DNA of 64,000 nt from positions 15,429,001 through 15,493,000 of the forward strand of contig BSBM01000150.1 in assembly GCA_027924585.1 (NCBI GenBank), written 5' to 3'. The notes below the pieces were generated by a model, which saw only the letters and a list, made by a program, of their open reading frames with translations, was not told the DNA's origin and did no database searches. The stretch's first letter is position 1. The number at the start of each line of letters is the position of its first letter. The DNA is from Larix kaempferi (Eukaryota > Streptophyta > Pinopsida > Pinales > Pinaceae). Both the position numbers and the translations under genes were made by a program. This document shows positions 23,277-35,611 of this stretch, piece after piece.

Positions 23277-24500
23277 TTGAGTTCAGATACACAAGATATT
23301 CCACCAATTCCAAAACGTTCTAAGTTGTTATCAGGAGAAAGATACCACAAGCAATTGGTAGATGAAAATGGGAAGCCGCTTTACCCTGCCAATTGTAACA
23401 TGCCATCTTCCAGCCATAATCATGGGTCATCAATGGTAATTCGTCATGAGATGGATCTCTTTTATGACACCTTAGTAGTATGTTGTTGTTCAAAATGTCA
23501 AGGATTGAAGGAGAACCCTCTCACCCATTATATTAATGATCGATTGCCGAATGTTGATGGTCTAATACCTTCTACTGTAGTAAAAAATCCAATAGGTGAT
23601 ATAGAAAAGACACATAGGAACAATTACCTCTACTCATTTTTGTAAATGTTGGAAGCCAAAACAACTATGTTTCGTCCTAAATTGACTAACCCCTCTACTT
23701 TTGTTCATTCAACTGAAAGTTCTAGTGATCCAAAGTATGATATCATTTCTACCCAAAACATCTCTACTAGGAGATCCAAAAATTTGCATGAGTTGAGAGA
23801 AAAAAATTTCCAAGCACACACTAAGGTCGGTCCAATTGTTGGAGACTAGTGATGACTTCTCTCTTCTCGTGAATTTACAAAGTAAATATCAACATTTTAC
23901 AACTGTGCTTTGTATGGCGCTTGTTTGTCTTCTTTACCTGTGCCTGATGTAATTGGAACCGAATTCTCCTTTTGTGGTAATAGTTTTATGATTGTCAATT
24001 CTAATATAGATGCTGCAAATATTGGGTTGTTTATCCTTTCACATATACTCATTCCTCCCAAACAGTCACTGACACTTCTAACCTTTTGTGGTATTATCTA
24101 TTAACGGTCGAATAACTTGAATATTGTTAAATACAAACATAACATTTCCATGTATAATATGTGCATGAATGCTTATGTTTCTGGAAACTTTAATAGGAAG
24201 AACCTGTTATATATCGATGGTCATCCACGCACTCATTGGAACATTGTATGGTTCATAAATAGTTCTAGGTTCTCTTTATTTTTTGCAAATTGTTCATTTG
24301 AGGAACACTTCAATGACCAAAGGTTCTTTATGAAAAGGAAAGCGTCCAAATTTTTTGTTGTGCATGCAATACTTAGTTTGTCTCTGGGTGATGAGTTGTT
24401 AATAAACTATAACTTCCATAGACAACCAACCGCTCATCAAAGACGCCTTGCATTGGGACTACCTTTAGACGTCCCTTGGGGCATCAGACAAAAACATTGA
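23277..24500 (+). pseudogene. SET-domain-like protein, single frame with several stops
   Basis: One plus frame runs about 408 codons without a shift but with stops at 23,643, 23,847-23,855 (TAG TGA TGA), about 23,883 and 24,102. The C-terminal half carries SET-domain landmarks in order: the N-terminal loop NIGLFILSHILIPPKQSL with LLTFCGIIY, then DGHPRTHWNIVWFINSS, then ANCSFEEHFNDQRFF, then SLGDELLINYNF. These correspond to the GxGLF, RFINHSC-like and GDELxxxY motifs of SET methyltransferases, though the canonical NHSCxPN is degenerate. Upstream parts are unassigned. Without the later LTR insertion it ends only about 250 bp before the CACTA transposase region on the same strand, which suggests it may have been part of that transposon. 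Confidence 0.6.
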
Positions 24501-24526
24501 TTAATTGTACATTATAATTTTCAATG

Positions 24527-24531
24527 GGATT
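24527..24531 (+). repeat. Target-site duplication GGATT (left copy)
   Basis: GGATT immediately precedes the LTR start TGTCACG at 24,532. The same five bases follow the other LTR at 33,324-33,328. This fixes both ends of the insertion exactly. Confidence 0.9.
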
Positions 24532-25793
24532 TGTCACGTACCCTCCCATTTATCCAATTTCAGGAAGGGAACATGATGCCAAAGATCTAGGCTTTTACAT
24601 AAACTTGGCCCATTCGTTAGATTCATACAATTAAAAAACTCAAATGTGTGTAGATGCAATTTAAAGCAAACATGCACAGTGGATTAACATCATCCACACA
24701 CATTACATGATGTCATTTAATTTAACACAGTCAACAAATTAATACATTTGCAGTATTAAATACACATAAGAATATACTCATCTTCATTGTAATGCAACGT
24801 TCCACCCAACCATAGGCTAGTTGTGTTCATCAATCTCTCAACACAACTGCCACCCCCGAGCTGGGCATGATTCTTACAAGGAAAGGGGGACATTCAAGCT
24901 CATGCACAGCCAAAGCAAGAGATACCCATCTCAATCCCAGCACTCCCTTATACACAGTAAACTCAAACTGGGCATGGATACACATTTCCAGCAATTGGAT
25001 TTACAAACAGGATGGCCATGGGTTTTCCCCAAATCGTGGGCACACCAAAATGGACTGTAAAAAGGGGGATTCAACCACAGGGAGAAAACCCGATTTCTCC
25101 CACAGGTTATGAGCATTCAAATTGCCCAAAACGGCCTCATTGAAACCCCAATCGAGCTCCCTCTTCTTCCAGGTGCTCTGCAACACAAAAACGCCCTCTT
25201 CCCAACTGAAAAACAAAGAAAACACAGGAAAACATGGAGGAAAAACGCCCAGGCAGCTCCAAAAACGTGAGAGAGGCAAAACTGCCTGATGGGTAATGAC
25301 TTGGGGAGCAATTCATGGTTGTTTTCTTGCCCAAGAAGCAAAACACATTTTTCCATGAAGGGTGGCTTTCCCATACTCGAATTTGGACAGCCATACCTCT
25401 CCATTCCCAAGGCATTAACTACCTCAACCAACTCTTGGGAAAAATGAATGATTGGGTACAAAAGTCAACATGGGTAGTTGAGGGTTTAATGGGTTCTCTC
25501 ATTGACACTTGGCTTGACTTGATTGGCTCAAGGGTTTGAATGTTTTCCCTCCCAATTCCTTGTAAAATCATGCCCACATCTCTTGTTGCATTGCATAGCT
25601 AGTTGTGGGCATTTTATTAAAATGCATATTTACATAATATTCGCAATTTCCACTATGCCTGGCTAGCACATGAACCATATGCATCAATAAATTCTATGGT
25701 GGGGCCTTGGCCTTGAGATCTTCACCATGATTTTATAACAATATTACATCATTTACAATTTTAATGCAATAGGGTCAAGATGGGGACGTGACA
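24532..25793 (-). repeat. LTR (3' LTR in element orientation)
   Basis: 1,262 bp, TGTCACG to CGTGACA. It aligns along its whole length with the LTR at 32,033. By eye it differs by scattered substitutions and lacks a 28-bp segment present in the other copy at about 32,295-32,322 (break at about 24,795 here). Confidence 0.93.
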
Positions 25794-25808
25794 TTCCCCT
25801 CCTCTTGG
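25794..25808 (-). other. Polypurine tract
   Basis: On the minus strand, CCAAGAGGAGGGGAA directly precedes the LTR start TGTCACG. It would prime plus-strand DNA synthesis. Its position confirms the minus orientation of the element. Confidence 0.85.
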
Positions 25809-27113
25809 AATAACACCGTCCTCGGTGTTCCAACATTTCGAAATATATACCCACTTTACACATACCTCAAAATTCACAACAGGTGGCAGGTCTATCCTGC
25901 GTTTCATCTCTTGAATTTGAACTTCCGGGATCAAGTCTTTTGGCGTCCTTAATTTTCTCTTGCTGGCTTTGATCTTCCAGTTCTACAGGTGGGCATCACT
26001 CTAGAGAAATCCCTTCCTTTTATTCACCTTCCAGCTAATCTACAAGTCTGGAATTTTCATGGATTCCATCTTTCTTGTTGTCCTGACAACTATTTGAGGA
26101 ATATTTTCAGCCAAAACAATTACCTTTTGGTCTGCTGCCATGATCAATGTGCACAACTGGCCCACACTTTGCTCACTAGCAACACTTGGCTAGTAACAGC
26201 TGTAAACAATGGCTTTCAATTTCTCACCTATGAGACTCGTCATAGCAATTCCTGTTAGGACAAGCATAACACAATATTAAGATTAGTCAATTATTTGCCC
26301 AATTGACATGGATAGTCTATTCTTCACTCATGAGACTTCCACACTTTTCATGCTTTCCCAACATACACATGAACTCCTTCTATTCATCCTTTCACAGGGA
26401 AATAACTAATTCAACATTCATAATTCATTTCAAGCAAGTATACACAATCTATTTTCGGCTATGACATGCACTCAACAATCCTTTGTTTCTAAAATGCATC
26501 AATCAAAAAGGAAAGAGAAGAGTAAGAGTTTCCCCCTCTTAGTCTTGTTCCAATCCGGAGCCACACCACAACTCTGGTTTTCGTGCTCCTTAGCCTCTTT
26601 CACTTCAATGTGAATGCTTGGCATGCCATTTCTTGGCTATGACACTTAGTGTCTAAGGTATGTCTAATGCTTTTCAACCAAGGAACCCTTCCCCATCGTT
26701 GCTTACAGAACCTTTGGTTGCTAGGACCCACACATGTCCACTAGCACCATCTTTCATTACTGTTCACACTGAGCTCTTTAGGACGGTCACATGTCCACAT
26801 ATATCCCTAGGATGCCTTCATAGTCCTTGATTCCAGCAATACCTACACTCAAAAATTGAATCAATTCACGTGTTTAGTTTATTTTCATAGGATTTATCTC
26901 CAAACAAGAGTTTAGTAAATCATAAACAATTCATATACACATGCATATTCAAAATCAAGAAGCTACAAGATAATCAAATACTTATCTGTATTGTGCATTT
27001 CCTTGCTACTCCACAAGTTTCCTTCTCTGCTTTACAAGCCTTGGATCACCTGTGGGGTGGATGCTTGGCCAACAGACATGCTCCACAACATCATCTGAAT
27101 AGGAAATGCCAAG

Positions 27114-27426
27114 CCAGTACGTCGACTGGGTATATCATGCATCCCTAAAATCAGTATGCTAAGCCAGTACGCCGACTAGGTTTATCAAGCATTTCAAAAA
27201 TCAGTATGCTAAGCTAGTACGCCGACTGGGTTTATCAAGCATACAACGACCATTTCCAAGCCAGTTCTCTGACTGGGTTTGTCAGGAAATAACACCCTTC
27301 ACCAATACCTCCACAACATGCAAATAGCCAATGCCAATCCAGTACATCGACTGGGTTTGTTAGGCATCCAACAACCATTCACCACAATATCCACACAACC
27401 AATGCCAAGCCAGTACACCGACTAGG
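27114..27426 (-). repeat. Six-copy palindromic repeat in the LTR element interior
   Basis: CCAGTACGTCGACTGG-type motifs occur at 27,114, 27,164, 27,214, 27,261, 27,339 and 27,410. The first three are exactly 50 bp apart. Each is a small hairpin: stem CCAGT/ACTGG, loop of about 6 nt, flanked by AA and TT, and often by ATGC and GCAT that could extend the stem. The copies vary within the stem and loop. They read as structured elements in DNA or in the element's RNA. Confidence 0.85.
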
Positions 27427-30400
27427 TTTTTTAGGCAATAAGAACAACATAATATGATTGCATGGCTCCTTATCTTATGCAAACTAGTGGATCCCTCCAG
27501 GAACTCCATAGGTGACTCACTTGACTGCAGGCTAGCATGGCCCCCACAATACCCATTCACACTACACAAGGATGATACCCATTTTCTGCTACACAGCTCC
27601 TCGAGCCTATCCATCTCTTCTAGTGTTCTTTAGTGTGAGCGTAGAAAGGTTACCACTGCCCATACAGTCCTCTTGATTACTTTCTCTTCACATTGCCCCT
27701 TAACGTGCAAAACCAAATTGCATTCGTATAAGCTGACAACACAAGAAGGATAAGCAGGCTCATCAGTATTGCTGCTCAAAAATTGTAATCATATTTCATA
27801 ACATTCACTATCAAGTATTGAAACACCAAGAATGCATCCATTCCCTTGGGGTGTAATCAATATTGACAACCCCAACAAAACCCAGCACCCGAAAGGTATG
27901 CATCCCTTTCTGATGTGAGTCATGTAGGCCCTAATCGTACTCAAGCAGTCTGAAATAATAATGAAATTATAAAACATGATTTGCATATTAAATCTGATAA
28001 CCAGACATGTATATTCTTAGTTAGGGTTACAGAATACTCATTCGTTTCACAAATGTATCTTTTCTTCATTTGCGAAGAATGGGGGCTCCCTTCTCTGAGT
28101 CAACAGTCCTTCAGTTTTCCACCCCAATCTTTTCGCGTTCCATAACTCACACATGCCTTCTTGGCATAATTTCCCCATCTCACTCACATGGCTTTCCAAC
28201 ATTTAGTGCAGCTGAGGTGTTATCAAGATTTACAATGGTGTTTCCCCCGAAACCCATTTCCAAAGCATGGGGTCCTCCCCATCTAGTTTGGCTTATGCAG
28301 GCCATCACACATGGTCTTCCTGCAATGTGTCATCCTGGCACACTTATCAAATAGCCAAACAATCAGCAACATTTAGCAATAAGCTTCAAATTTGATCGTT
28401 CCATAACCAATCAATGTCATTAATAATTAAATTCAATATGCATTTTGCAATTCTGTCTACTACAGAAATTGATTTGCTTAGTAATGAGGCTATCCTCATA
28501 TTGTTTGTCTCTTGTAAGTGGTATCACTTTGTCCATTATGGTTTCACCCTTGCTACCATACGTGAACATCCACCTACAACATGTCCTCCTTACACAATCT
28601 TATATAAGCCAAACAGTGATTAGCAATTATAAGCAAATTCTCAAATCTGAAATCTACAAATCTGTTTTCCTACAGAAATTAGAATTGCAACCATGAGATT
28701 ATTCTCATAGACTTAAATCAGACAATTTTTAGATTTGTTTCATGCATAAGTTACTACCATGAGAACCTTCTCATAACCTTCGGCTTCTGGACCTGGTAGA
28801 TCCCAGTCTTTATAATGGACTTATCCTCATTGCCATACGCAAGACTTTTCTACTTGAAAACTGAAACTTCAATCAGCCAAGCACATTGTGAGTATCTATG
28901 CATATAATCCTTTCATTGCCACAACAGTCACTGAAGTGATCTCAGAATTATAACACTCAATAATTCAAACACATTCAGTTGTTAACATTTGAAATGCAAT
29001 GAAATATATATACATTATTATCACAATAAAATTGCAAGACACAGTCACACTATCCATGCAATTTAAATAAACTGTAAATACTCATTACTTCACATCCATA
29101 TTCTTTTTATGCAACCCTGTCCTTCCAACAGAGTACTCTGGCAGTCCATCAACATGTCTACCTTCTTCATGCAATCATTCTCCTGCGTTCATAGCAGCTC
29201 ATGAAATGGTCTCAGTACTAAAAATAGTTCACCATTTCATCTATCATCTAATTGCATTGAAACATATATATCACAACCATGCATTCACACAATGCATCTC
29301 AACATGTGCACCCGCACATTTGCATGCACATTTACATAATATTTTGATGTACATTCACTTAATGCATAACCCCTTAATGCAACCTTGCATTAATCCATGC
29401 ATACTATGTACTCACGCCTATTATGGTCTAACCATGACTACCACTCATAGCATGCACTACCACAACAGGACCATAAGTCCTCACTTGCTTTGGTTGTTAA
29501 ACTCACAATCGTCATACACAAATGGCATGATATAATTTCATATGAATGCATTGAGATTTCTAAGCAATTACAGGGTGTAAGGATCATTGCCTTCACTTAC
29601 CCACACCTCACCATACTCGGTAGGTTAACATTCCCATTCGGACACTCAATACCACATGCAAACCAAATCAACATAGTTCAAACATAGTGTAAGGGATCTT
29701 ACCAAATCCTCTTCCAACATTCATGCAATTAAGCACCAATAATCATTACATGCATGGCTATCATTAACATCACTTGATGTTACCTGATCAGTTGACCTCT
29801 TACCAAGGCTACACAATCCTTTTTCCAAGCTCCTGATCATAGGTTTGTGGCACAATCCTTTCTTCATAAGGTCGTTGGTCACGTGCAACAACGTCATCAA
29901 CTTCTTTAGCCATGCTTTGATTGTATTTTGTCCTACAACCAATGTGGACACAACTAATTGTTAGCAACCACCATAATTATCTCAAGTGGCTCATTGCATA
30001 TGTAAAACCTCACTATTTTACCAATATGCAATATCCTATTCATGCACAAACATTTTCACATGCACTGTGCAATGTTTATTAATGTGCCATCTGGTGCATA
30101 TTCATTTCATCTATGTAATCTCTTGCATTTTCAACATTCTTATGCCATAGTTTATATGCATGACAATTTCATAATTATAATTACGATAGAAAATAAGGGG
30201 TTAAGGAATTCTCCCTTTCCAATCCCTCATCGTAGCATGGAATCTCTCTTCCATATCATAGTTGGTCTAATTTCCTTCCAATCATGCAATTCTAGAAATT
30301 GCCCACATTGACAACAAATTGTTTTTGTCAAAACAACGATTGGCACTCTTCTGCACCAAATATCTATGATATATCTGGACCTCGTTCAAATTATGGTCAT

Positions 30401-31227
30401 GCATCCATGTTCTCCTATGGATAAGATTTCCAACACCTATCCCCGTGCTCCATTCCGATCCAGGACATGGAATTTACATTTTTCCAAAAATGCAAACTTT
30501 GCCCAAATTTCTGCACTTTTACACAGCTGCAATTTGTTCTGAAAGGCCAACTTCAGTTGCTTGTAGAAGCAAATCTAGGAAGAATCATGAAAACTTATCT
30601 ACCGGGAAAAGGTGGTCTACATAACAAGGAACACTCAGCAACCTTCAGATCCCTGTTCCGATTCACCAGTCAAATTCTATAAAATTTGGGGTTTGGCTAC
30701 TTTTAACTTTTCACCTTTCCCCAAAAATCTCCAAATTTGGCCAAAAATGGCTATCTCCCAATCTATGCATTTCTGGAAAATCTTCGTCTGACGGAAACGA
30801 TCTGTCTTAATGAGAAGATGAAATTTTTAGTTCAGTAAAAAATTTGATTTCCACATCTAGGGTCACTTTTACTGTCCACAAGCTTTTCAAAATCCTGAAA
30901 AAGTGGCCCGGAACAATGCTTTTTGGCCTTCTGGTTCACCCCGACTCCACATCCTTTGGAGTTCAGCTCCAAGATTACAAACTTAACACTGTGCCTGCTC
31001 CATGGCCGCGCCATATCAATTTCATCTCAATCCGACCTTCCGTCAAGCCTCGAGACACTGTCTTACAAAAGTCACTATTCTCCATTTTCTGTCAAATTGG
31101 AGCATGATGAGTTCATGACCCTCTCTGGTTCTTTCATGGCCTTCGTTAATGGCCTCTGAGCCCCACAGGAATCATCCCATTCTGAGCCTGACTGCTCCTT
31201 CTACCCAAAAATCAAGTTTTGGGCTCT

Positions 31228-31269
31228 ATATATATAAATAAATAAATAAATAAATATAGATATATATAT

Positions 31270-31311
<42 letters not shown>
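31228..31311. repeat. Microsatellite: (TAAA)n then (TA)n
   Basis: About five TAAA units are followed by interrupted and then continuous TA repeats. It lies within the leader half of the minus-strand LTR element and separates AT-rich interior from a CpG-rich leader. Confidence 0.95.
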
Positions 31312-31313
<2 letters not shown>

Positions 31314-31571
31314 CGCTCCTCCCATCGCTGGTCGCGGCTCAACCTCTGCGACCGTCGCTGGATTTAACCTTAACTCCGCTGACCTTGGCGCTAGATTTAA
31401 CCCTAACATTACCGTCACAGCGCAGGTTTTAACCCTAACTTCTGCGACTGTTTCGCCAGTCCTGGCCTTATCTCCGCCGCCCACAAGTCTCCGTCGCTAC
31501 GACCACATCACAAATTTTATGGCTAAATCGCCGCCCGTCGGCGCAGATTTTATGTCTAAGATCGTCGCCCA

Positions 31572-31731
31572 CATCGCAACTTTTAAGCTTACAATCACCG
31601 CCACATCGCAACTTTTAAGCTTACAATTGCCGCTACGTCGCAACTTTTAAGCTTACAATCACCGCCACGTCACAACTTTTAAGCTTACAATCGCCGCCAC
31701 GTCGCAACTTTTAAGCTTACAATCGCCGCCT
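31572..31731 (-). repeat. Five exact-period 32-bp CpG-rich tandem repeats
   Basis: Units start at 31,572, 31,604, 31,636, 31,668 and 31,700 (period 32 bp). Each holds (A/G)TCGCAACTTTTAAGCTTA followed by CAATC(A/G)CCGCC. More diverged related text (CGCAGGTTTTAACCCTAAC-like) precedes them at 31,320-31,570. They lie 0.3-0.5 kb inside the element from its primer site, in the untranslated leader. Confidence 0.93.
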
Positions 31732-32018
31732 GTTTCGGCGTTTTCTGGCTTATCTTTTGCCGACGGAATCTTTTCTCCACTACCGTTTCAGCGCAAAATT
31801 TAACCAAATTTTTGCCGACCGTGTCACCGCAATTATGGTTAAAATCGACGACAGAGACATAAGCAAAATTTCAAAACACTTAGAAATTTTTCAAAAACAA
31901 TTAGAAACATTTTCTGAAATATTTCCTTCTTTTCTGATGTTTAGTGCTGGACAGGAGGCATACTTACCTCTGCAACTGTGATAGGTAGCCCATGAAGGCC
32001 CAATGCTGCAACCAACAA

Positions 32019-32029
32019 CTCTGATACCA
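32019..32029 (-). other. Primer binding site (initiator tRNA-Met), minus strand
   Basis: On the minus strand TGGTATCAGAG follows the LTR after a 3-nt spacer (GAA). The 12th base departs from the usual C. The same GAA spacer is seen in the related element at 63.6 kb. Confidence 0.9.
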
Positions 32030-32032
32030 TTC

Positions 32033-33323
32033 TGTCACGTACCCTCCCATCTATCCAATTCCAAGAAGGGAACATGATGCCAAAGATCTGGGCTTTTACA
32101 TAAACTCATCCCATTCGTTAGATTCATACAATTAAAAAAATCAAATGTGTGCAGATGCAATTTAAAGCAAACATGCACAGCGGATTAACATCATCAACAC
32201 ACATTACATGATGCCATTTAATTTAACACAGTCAACAAATTAATACATTTGCAGAATTAAATACACATAAGAATATACTCATCTTCATTGTAATGTTGTC
32301 CCAAGCAACTAGCTATGTCACTGCAACGTTCCACCCAACCATAGGCCAGTTGTGTTCATCAATCTCTCAACACAACTGCCACCCCTGAGCTGGGCATGAC
32401 TCTTACAAGGAAAGGGGGACATTCAAGCTCATGCACAACCAAAGCAAGAGATACCCATCTCAATCCCAACACTGCCTTACACACAGCAAACTCAAACTGG
32501 GCATGGATACACATTTCCAGCAATTGGATTTACAAACAGGATGGCCATGGGTTTTCCCCAAATCATGGGCACACCAAAATGGACTGTAAAAAGGGGGATT
32601 CAACCACAGGGAGCAAACCCGATTTCTCCCACAAGTTATGAGCATTCAAATTGCCCAAAATGGCCTCATTGAAACCCCAATCGAGCTCCCTCTTCTTCCA
32701 GGTGATCTGCAACACAAAAACGCCTTCTTCCCAACTGAAAAAACAAGGAAAACACAGGAAAACATGGAGGAAAAACGCCCAGGCAGATCCAAAAACGTGA
32801 GAGAGAAAAAATTGCCTGATGGGTAATGGCTTGGGGAGCAATTCATGGCTGTTTTATTGCCCAAGAAGCAAAACACGTTTTTCCATGAAGGGTGGCTTGC
32901 CCATACTCGAATTTGGACAACCATACCTCTCCATTCCCAAGGCATTAACTACCTCAACCAACTCTTGGGAGAAATGAATGATTGGGTACAAAAGTCAACA
33001 TGGGTAGTTGAGGGTTTGATGGGTTCTCTCATTGACACTTGGCTTGACTTGATTGGCTCAAGGGTTTGAATGTTTTCCCTCCTGATACCTTGTAAAATCA
33101 TGCCCCCATCTCCTGTTGCATTGCATAGCTAGTTGTGGGTATTTTATTAAAATGCAGATTTACATAATATTCGCAATTTCCGCTGTGCCTGGCTAGCGCG
33201 TGAACCATATGCATCAATAAATTTAATGGTGGGGCCTTGGCCTTGAGCTCCTCACCATGATTTTATAACAATATTACATCATTTAAAATTTTAATGCAAT
33301 AGGGTCAAGATGGGGACGTGACA
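32033..33323 (-). repeat. LTR (5' LTR in element orientation)
   Basis: 1,291 bp, TGTCACG to CGTGACA, followed by the right target duplication GGATT. It contains a 28-bp segment absent from the left LTR. The two copies are otherwise collinear, indicating an insertion with time for moderate divergence. Confidence 0.93.
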
Positions 33324-33542
33324 GGATTGATGTTAATGTATTTCTCAATTTGAACTTTTGTTTTATAAATTGTTTACGGTTGAACATTTACTATTGGAAA
33401 AAATTCCCATGCTTCTGTAATAATCATTTGATATAATGTTGGAGTAAACCATTTTCTTTGTACTTACTAATATCATTGATGTAATGTTCAATATTTTTGA
33501 AATCGGGATTCTAATGATGAGAGACATGTCTATGATCTTCCG

Positions 33543-35475
33543 TTGCACCCCACTACAATGTCAAATCGAGAGAAGGCTGCAAAAAGAGCACAACTCGGAG
33601 AGGAAGCATACCAAGCATGGTTGAATCAACCACCCTTTCAATTCCCACTGCATCCAGACTCACCAATTAGGAATGCCTACAGTAATAGTAGTTCTTCACA
33701 TGTTGGCAATGGAGGCAATGAAATAGAGGTTGGTATGGATGAGTTATTACAACATATGACTGCCATGGACACAATCGTGTTACATGCTTCTATGACAATG
33801 AGAGAGGGGATGACACTCATATCACTGATACCTTCTTCTAAAGCCTTAAATCGGCTTCCACCATCCCTCTCTTTGGACTTGGACGTTCAAAGTCTACCCA
33901 ACTGGGGACAACAATGTTACACAATTTGGAAGCAATGTATGGCATGTCAAACATGTGTTTCTTGGAACTTTTAGGTAACTAACCATCAACTGCATTATAT
34001 TTTGAGGAATCTTGTCACACAATCAACATTGAAAATGGTCAATTTTATGAACGTTAAATGGCATTGTACATTTATATTTCCCACTAACTACAGGTTATTC
34101 AAAGATAAGGTACTTCCGAGTGATAATGTCTTTCCTGGCAGCTGCAAAGAGGCAAATCAAATGTTGAAAATATTGGGTGTTGAGTACATATCATATCATG
34201 CGTGTTCGAATGATTGTATTCTATATAGAGGCGAATATGCAGACAAAGAGATATGTCCAAAATGTGGGCATGACAGGTACCAAAAATCGAGAAACAAGGA
34301 TAAAGCACATGGTCCTCCTCATAAGATATTAAGGCACATGCCTATAATCCCATGGATTCAAAGGCTCTTTCATTGCAAAGAATTAGCTATGCTGCAAGGA
34401 TGGCATGCCTCACACCGAAGTGAGGAAGGAGTTATGCGAATTCCAACATATTCAATATCCATGAAACATATAGAGGATACATGGCCCAATAAATTCAAGT
34501 ATAAAGTATGGAACCTTCGATTGAGCATATCCATGGATGGCATCAACCCATATTCCCTCCAAAATACCAACTATTCTATTTGACATGTAGTAGTGATCAA
34601 TAACAATATCCCCCCATGGTTGTCCATGAAGAATGAACATCCCATGCTGGCTCTTATAGTCCTTGGTAGAAGACAAGTGAAGAATATGGATGTTTACCTA
34701 CAACCATTGATCGATGAATTGAAGGAATTGTGGGAAGGGATACAAGTATATAATGTATCAAGGCCCATCCCAGTAGAGAGGAGTTTTATGTTGTATGGAA
34801 TATGTGCTTACACCACACATGATTATCCGAGATTAGGATTTTTCTCTTGTAAATATGTTGTTTGTTTTGTTTATATTCGTAGCAATATTTTTTGGCATTT
34901 TTAATTCGATGTGACTCTATTGACCTTCAACACTAATGTTCTATGTATATCATAACACCGAAGGTATTTTAACAAAAGAGTATCATGGGTGTAAATTTTG
35001 GGGACTTTCTATGAAAGCTAGGTGGTCTATCCACCTACGAAATCCAGTGTATGACTACTTGAGGGTATTCCTCCTAGAATACCACCCTTATAAAAGAGCA
35101 ACATTTGCTTTCAATAGTAAACCAAAGAAAATCCGAAAGCCTAAAATAATAACACTAGTTGACTGGCTTAGGGCATATGGTAGAGTAAAGGAGAAGGAAA
35201 TTACATAAATGTTCAATTCAAATGGGGAACCCATGTTCGATGATCCCAAATTCTTCAACACCTATGTTGAAAAAATGCCTATCGGGATGAAAAAGGAAAT
35301 CAATATTTTATTAACTCCCATATGGAAGAATCTTAAGAGTGTCCACTTAGTAGATTCCATGCATATATTTAAAAATGTTTCATCTTCTTTGTGGAGGCAG
35401 ATATCATCGAAAAAAAGTAACACTTTGGCTATCAGGAGATATCTTCTTTCTTCAAATAGTAAAAAGAAGCATTAG
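33543..35475 (+). pseudogene. CACTA (En/Spm) transposase, tnp2 domain
   Basis: This encodes the catalytic transposase of CACTA elements, broken by stops and shifts. The piece at 34,002-34,583 has the tnp2 hallmarks ACSNDCILYRGEYAD, CPKCGHDRY, HKILRHMPIIPWIQRLF, EEGVMRIPTYS and SMDGINPYS. A TGA at 34,581 sits where NYSIW is usual (Trp to stop). The same frame then continues INNNIPPWLSMKNEH and NMDVYLQPLIDELKELWEG. A shift follows, and 34,936-35,475 gives EYHGCKFWGLSMKARW, then LVDWLRAYGRVKEKE and HLVDSMHIFKN, with one stop at 35,206. The N-terminal 33,543-33,974 piece is less certain. The gene continues to DUF4218 and DUF4216 segments downstream. Confidence 0.85.
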
Positions 35476-35611
35476 ACAAGACAAGAAAATAGAGGAGAGG
35501 TTGGCCCCTCTTGGTCATTTAAAGAAGGTGATGTCCCATGGGTTTTGAAGAAAGATGATCTTTCTTTGGAAAAGGAAGTTATATTATGAAGGAGCCTTCC
35601 TTATATGGGTC

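Larger units (their letters stand above)
24532..33323 (-). mobile_element. Complete LTR retrotransposon without gag or pol (LARD-like)
   Basis: Two direct LTRs (24,532-25,793 and 32,033-33,323) share TGTCACGTACC at one end and GGGGACGTGACA at the other, and are flanked by GGATT. The primer site lies beside the right LTR on the minus strand and the polypurine tract beside the left, so the element is transcribed on the minus strand. The 6.2-kb internal region has no frame above about 95 codons and no reverse transcriptase, integrase, protease or zinc-knuckle motif. It resembles large retrotransposon derivatives, which rely on proteins from autonomous relatives. An LTR of the same family lies at 61,999-63,629 in opposite orientation. 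Insertion interrupted the stretch between the SET-like pseudogene and the CACTA transposase. Confidence 0.9.

Noticed and set aside
32396-33069. Overlapping 60-99 codon frames in the LTRs, present also at 24.9-25.5 kb
   Set aside because: They occur on both strands in a direct repeat defined as an LTR. Their duplication reflects the LTR pair, not gene families.
33550-33558. CACTACAAT as a possible 5' CACTA terminus
   Set aside because: It lies inside the start of the transposase-associated frame, lacks the GGAAAAGG continuation seen at 58,993 and has no subterminal repeats beside it.
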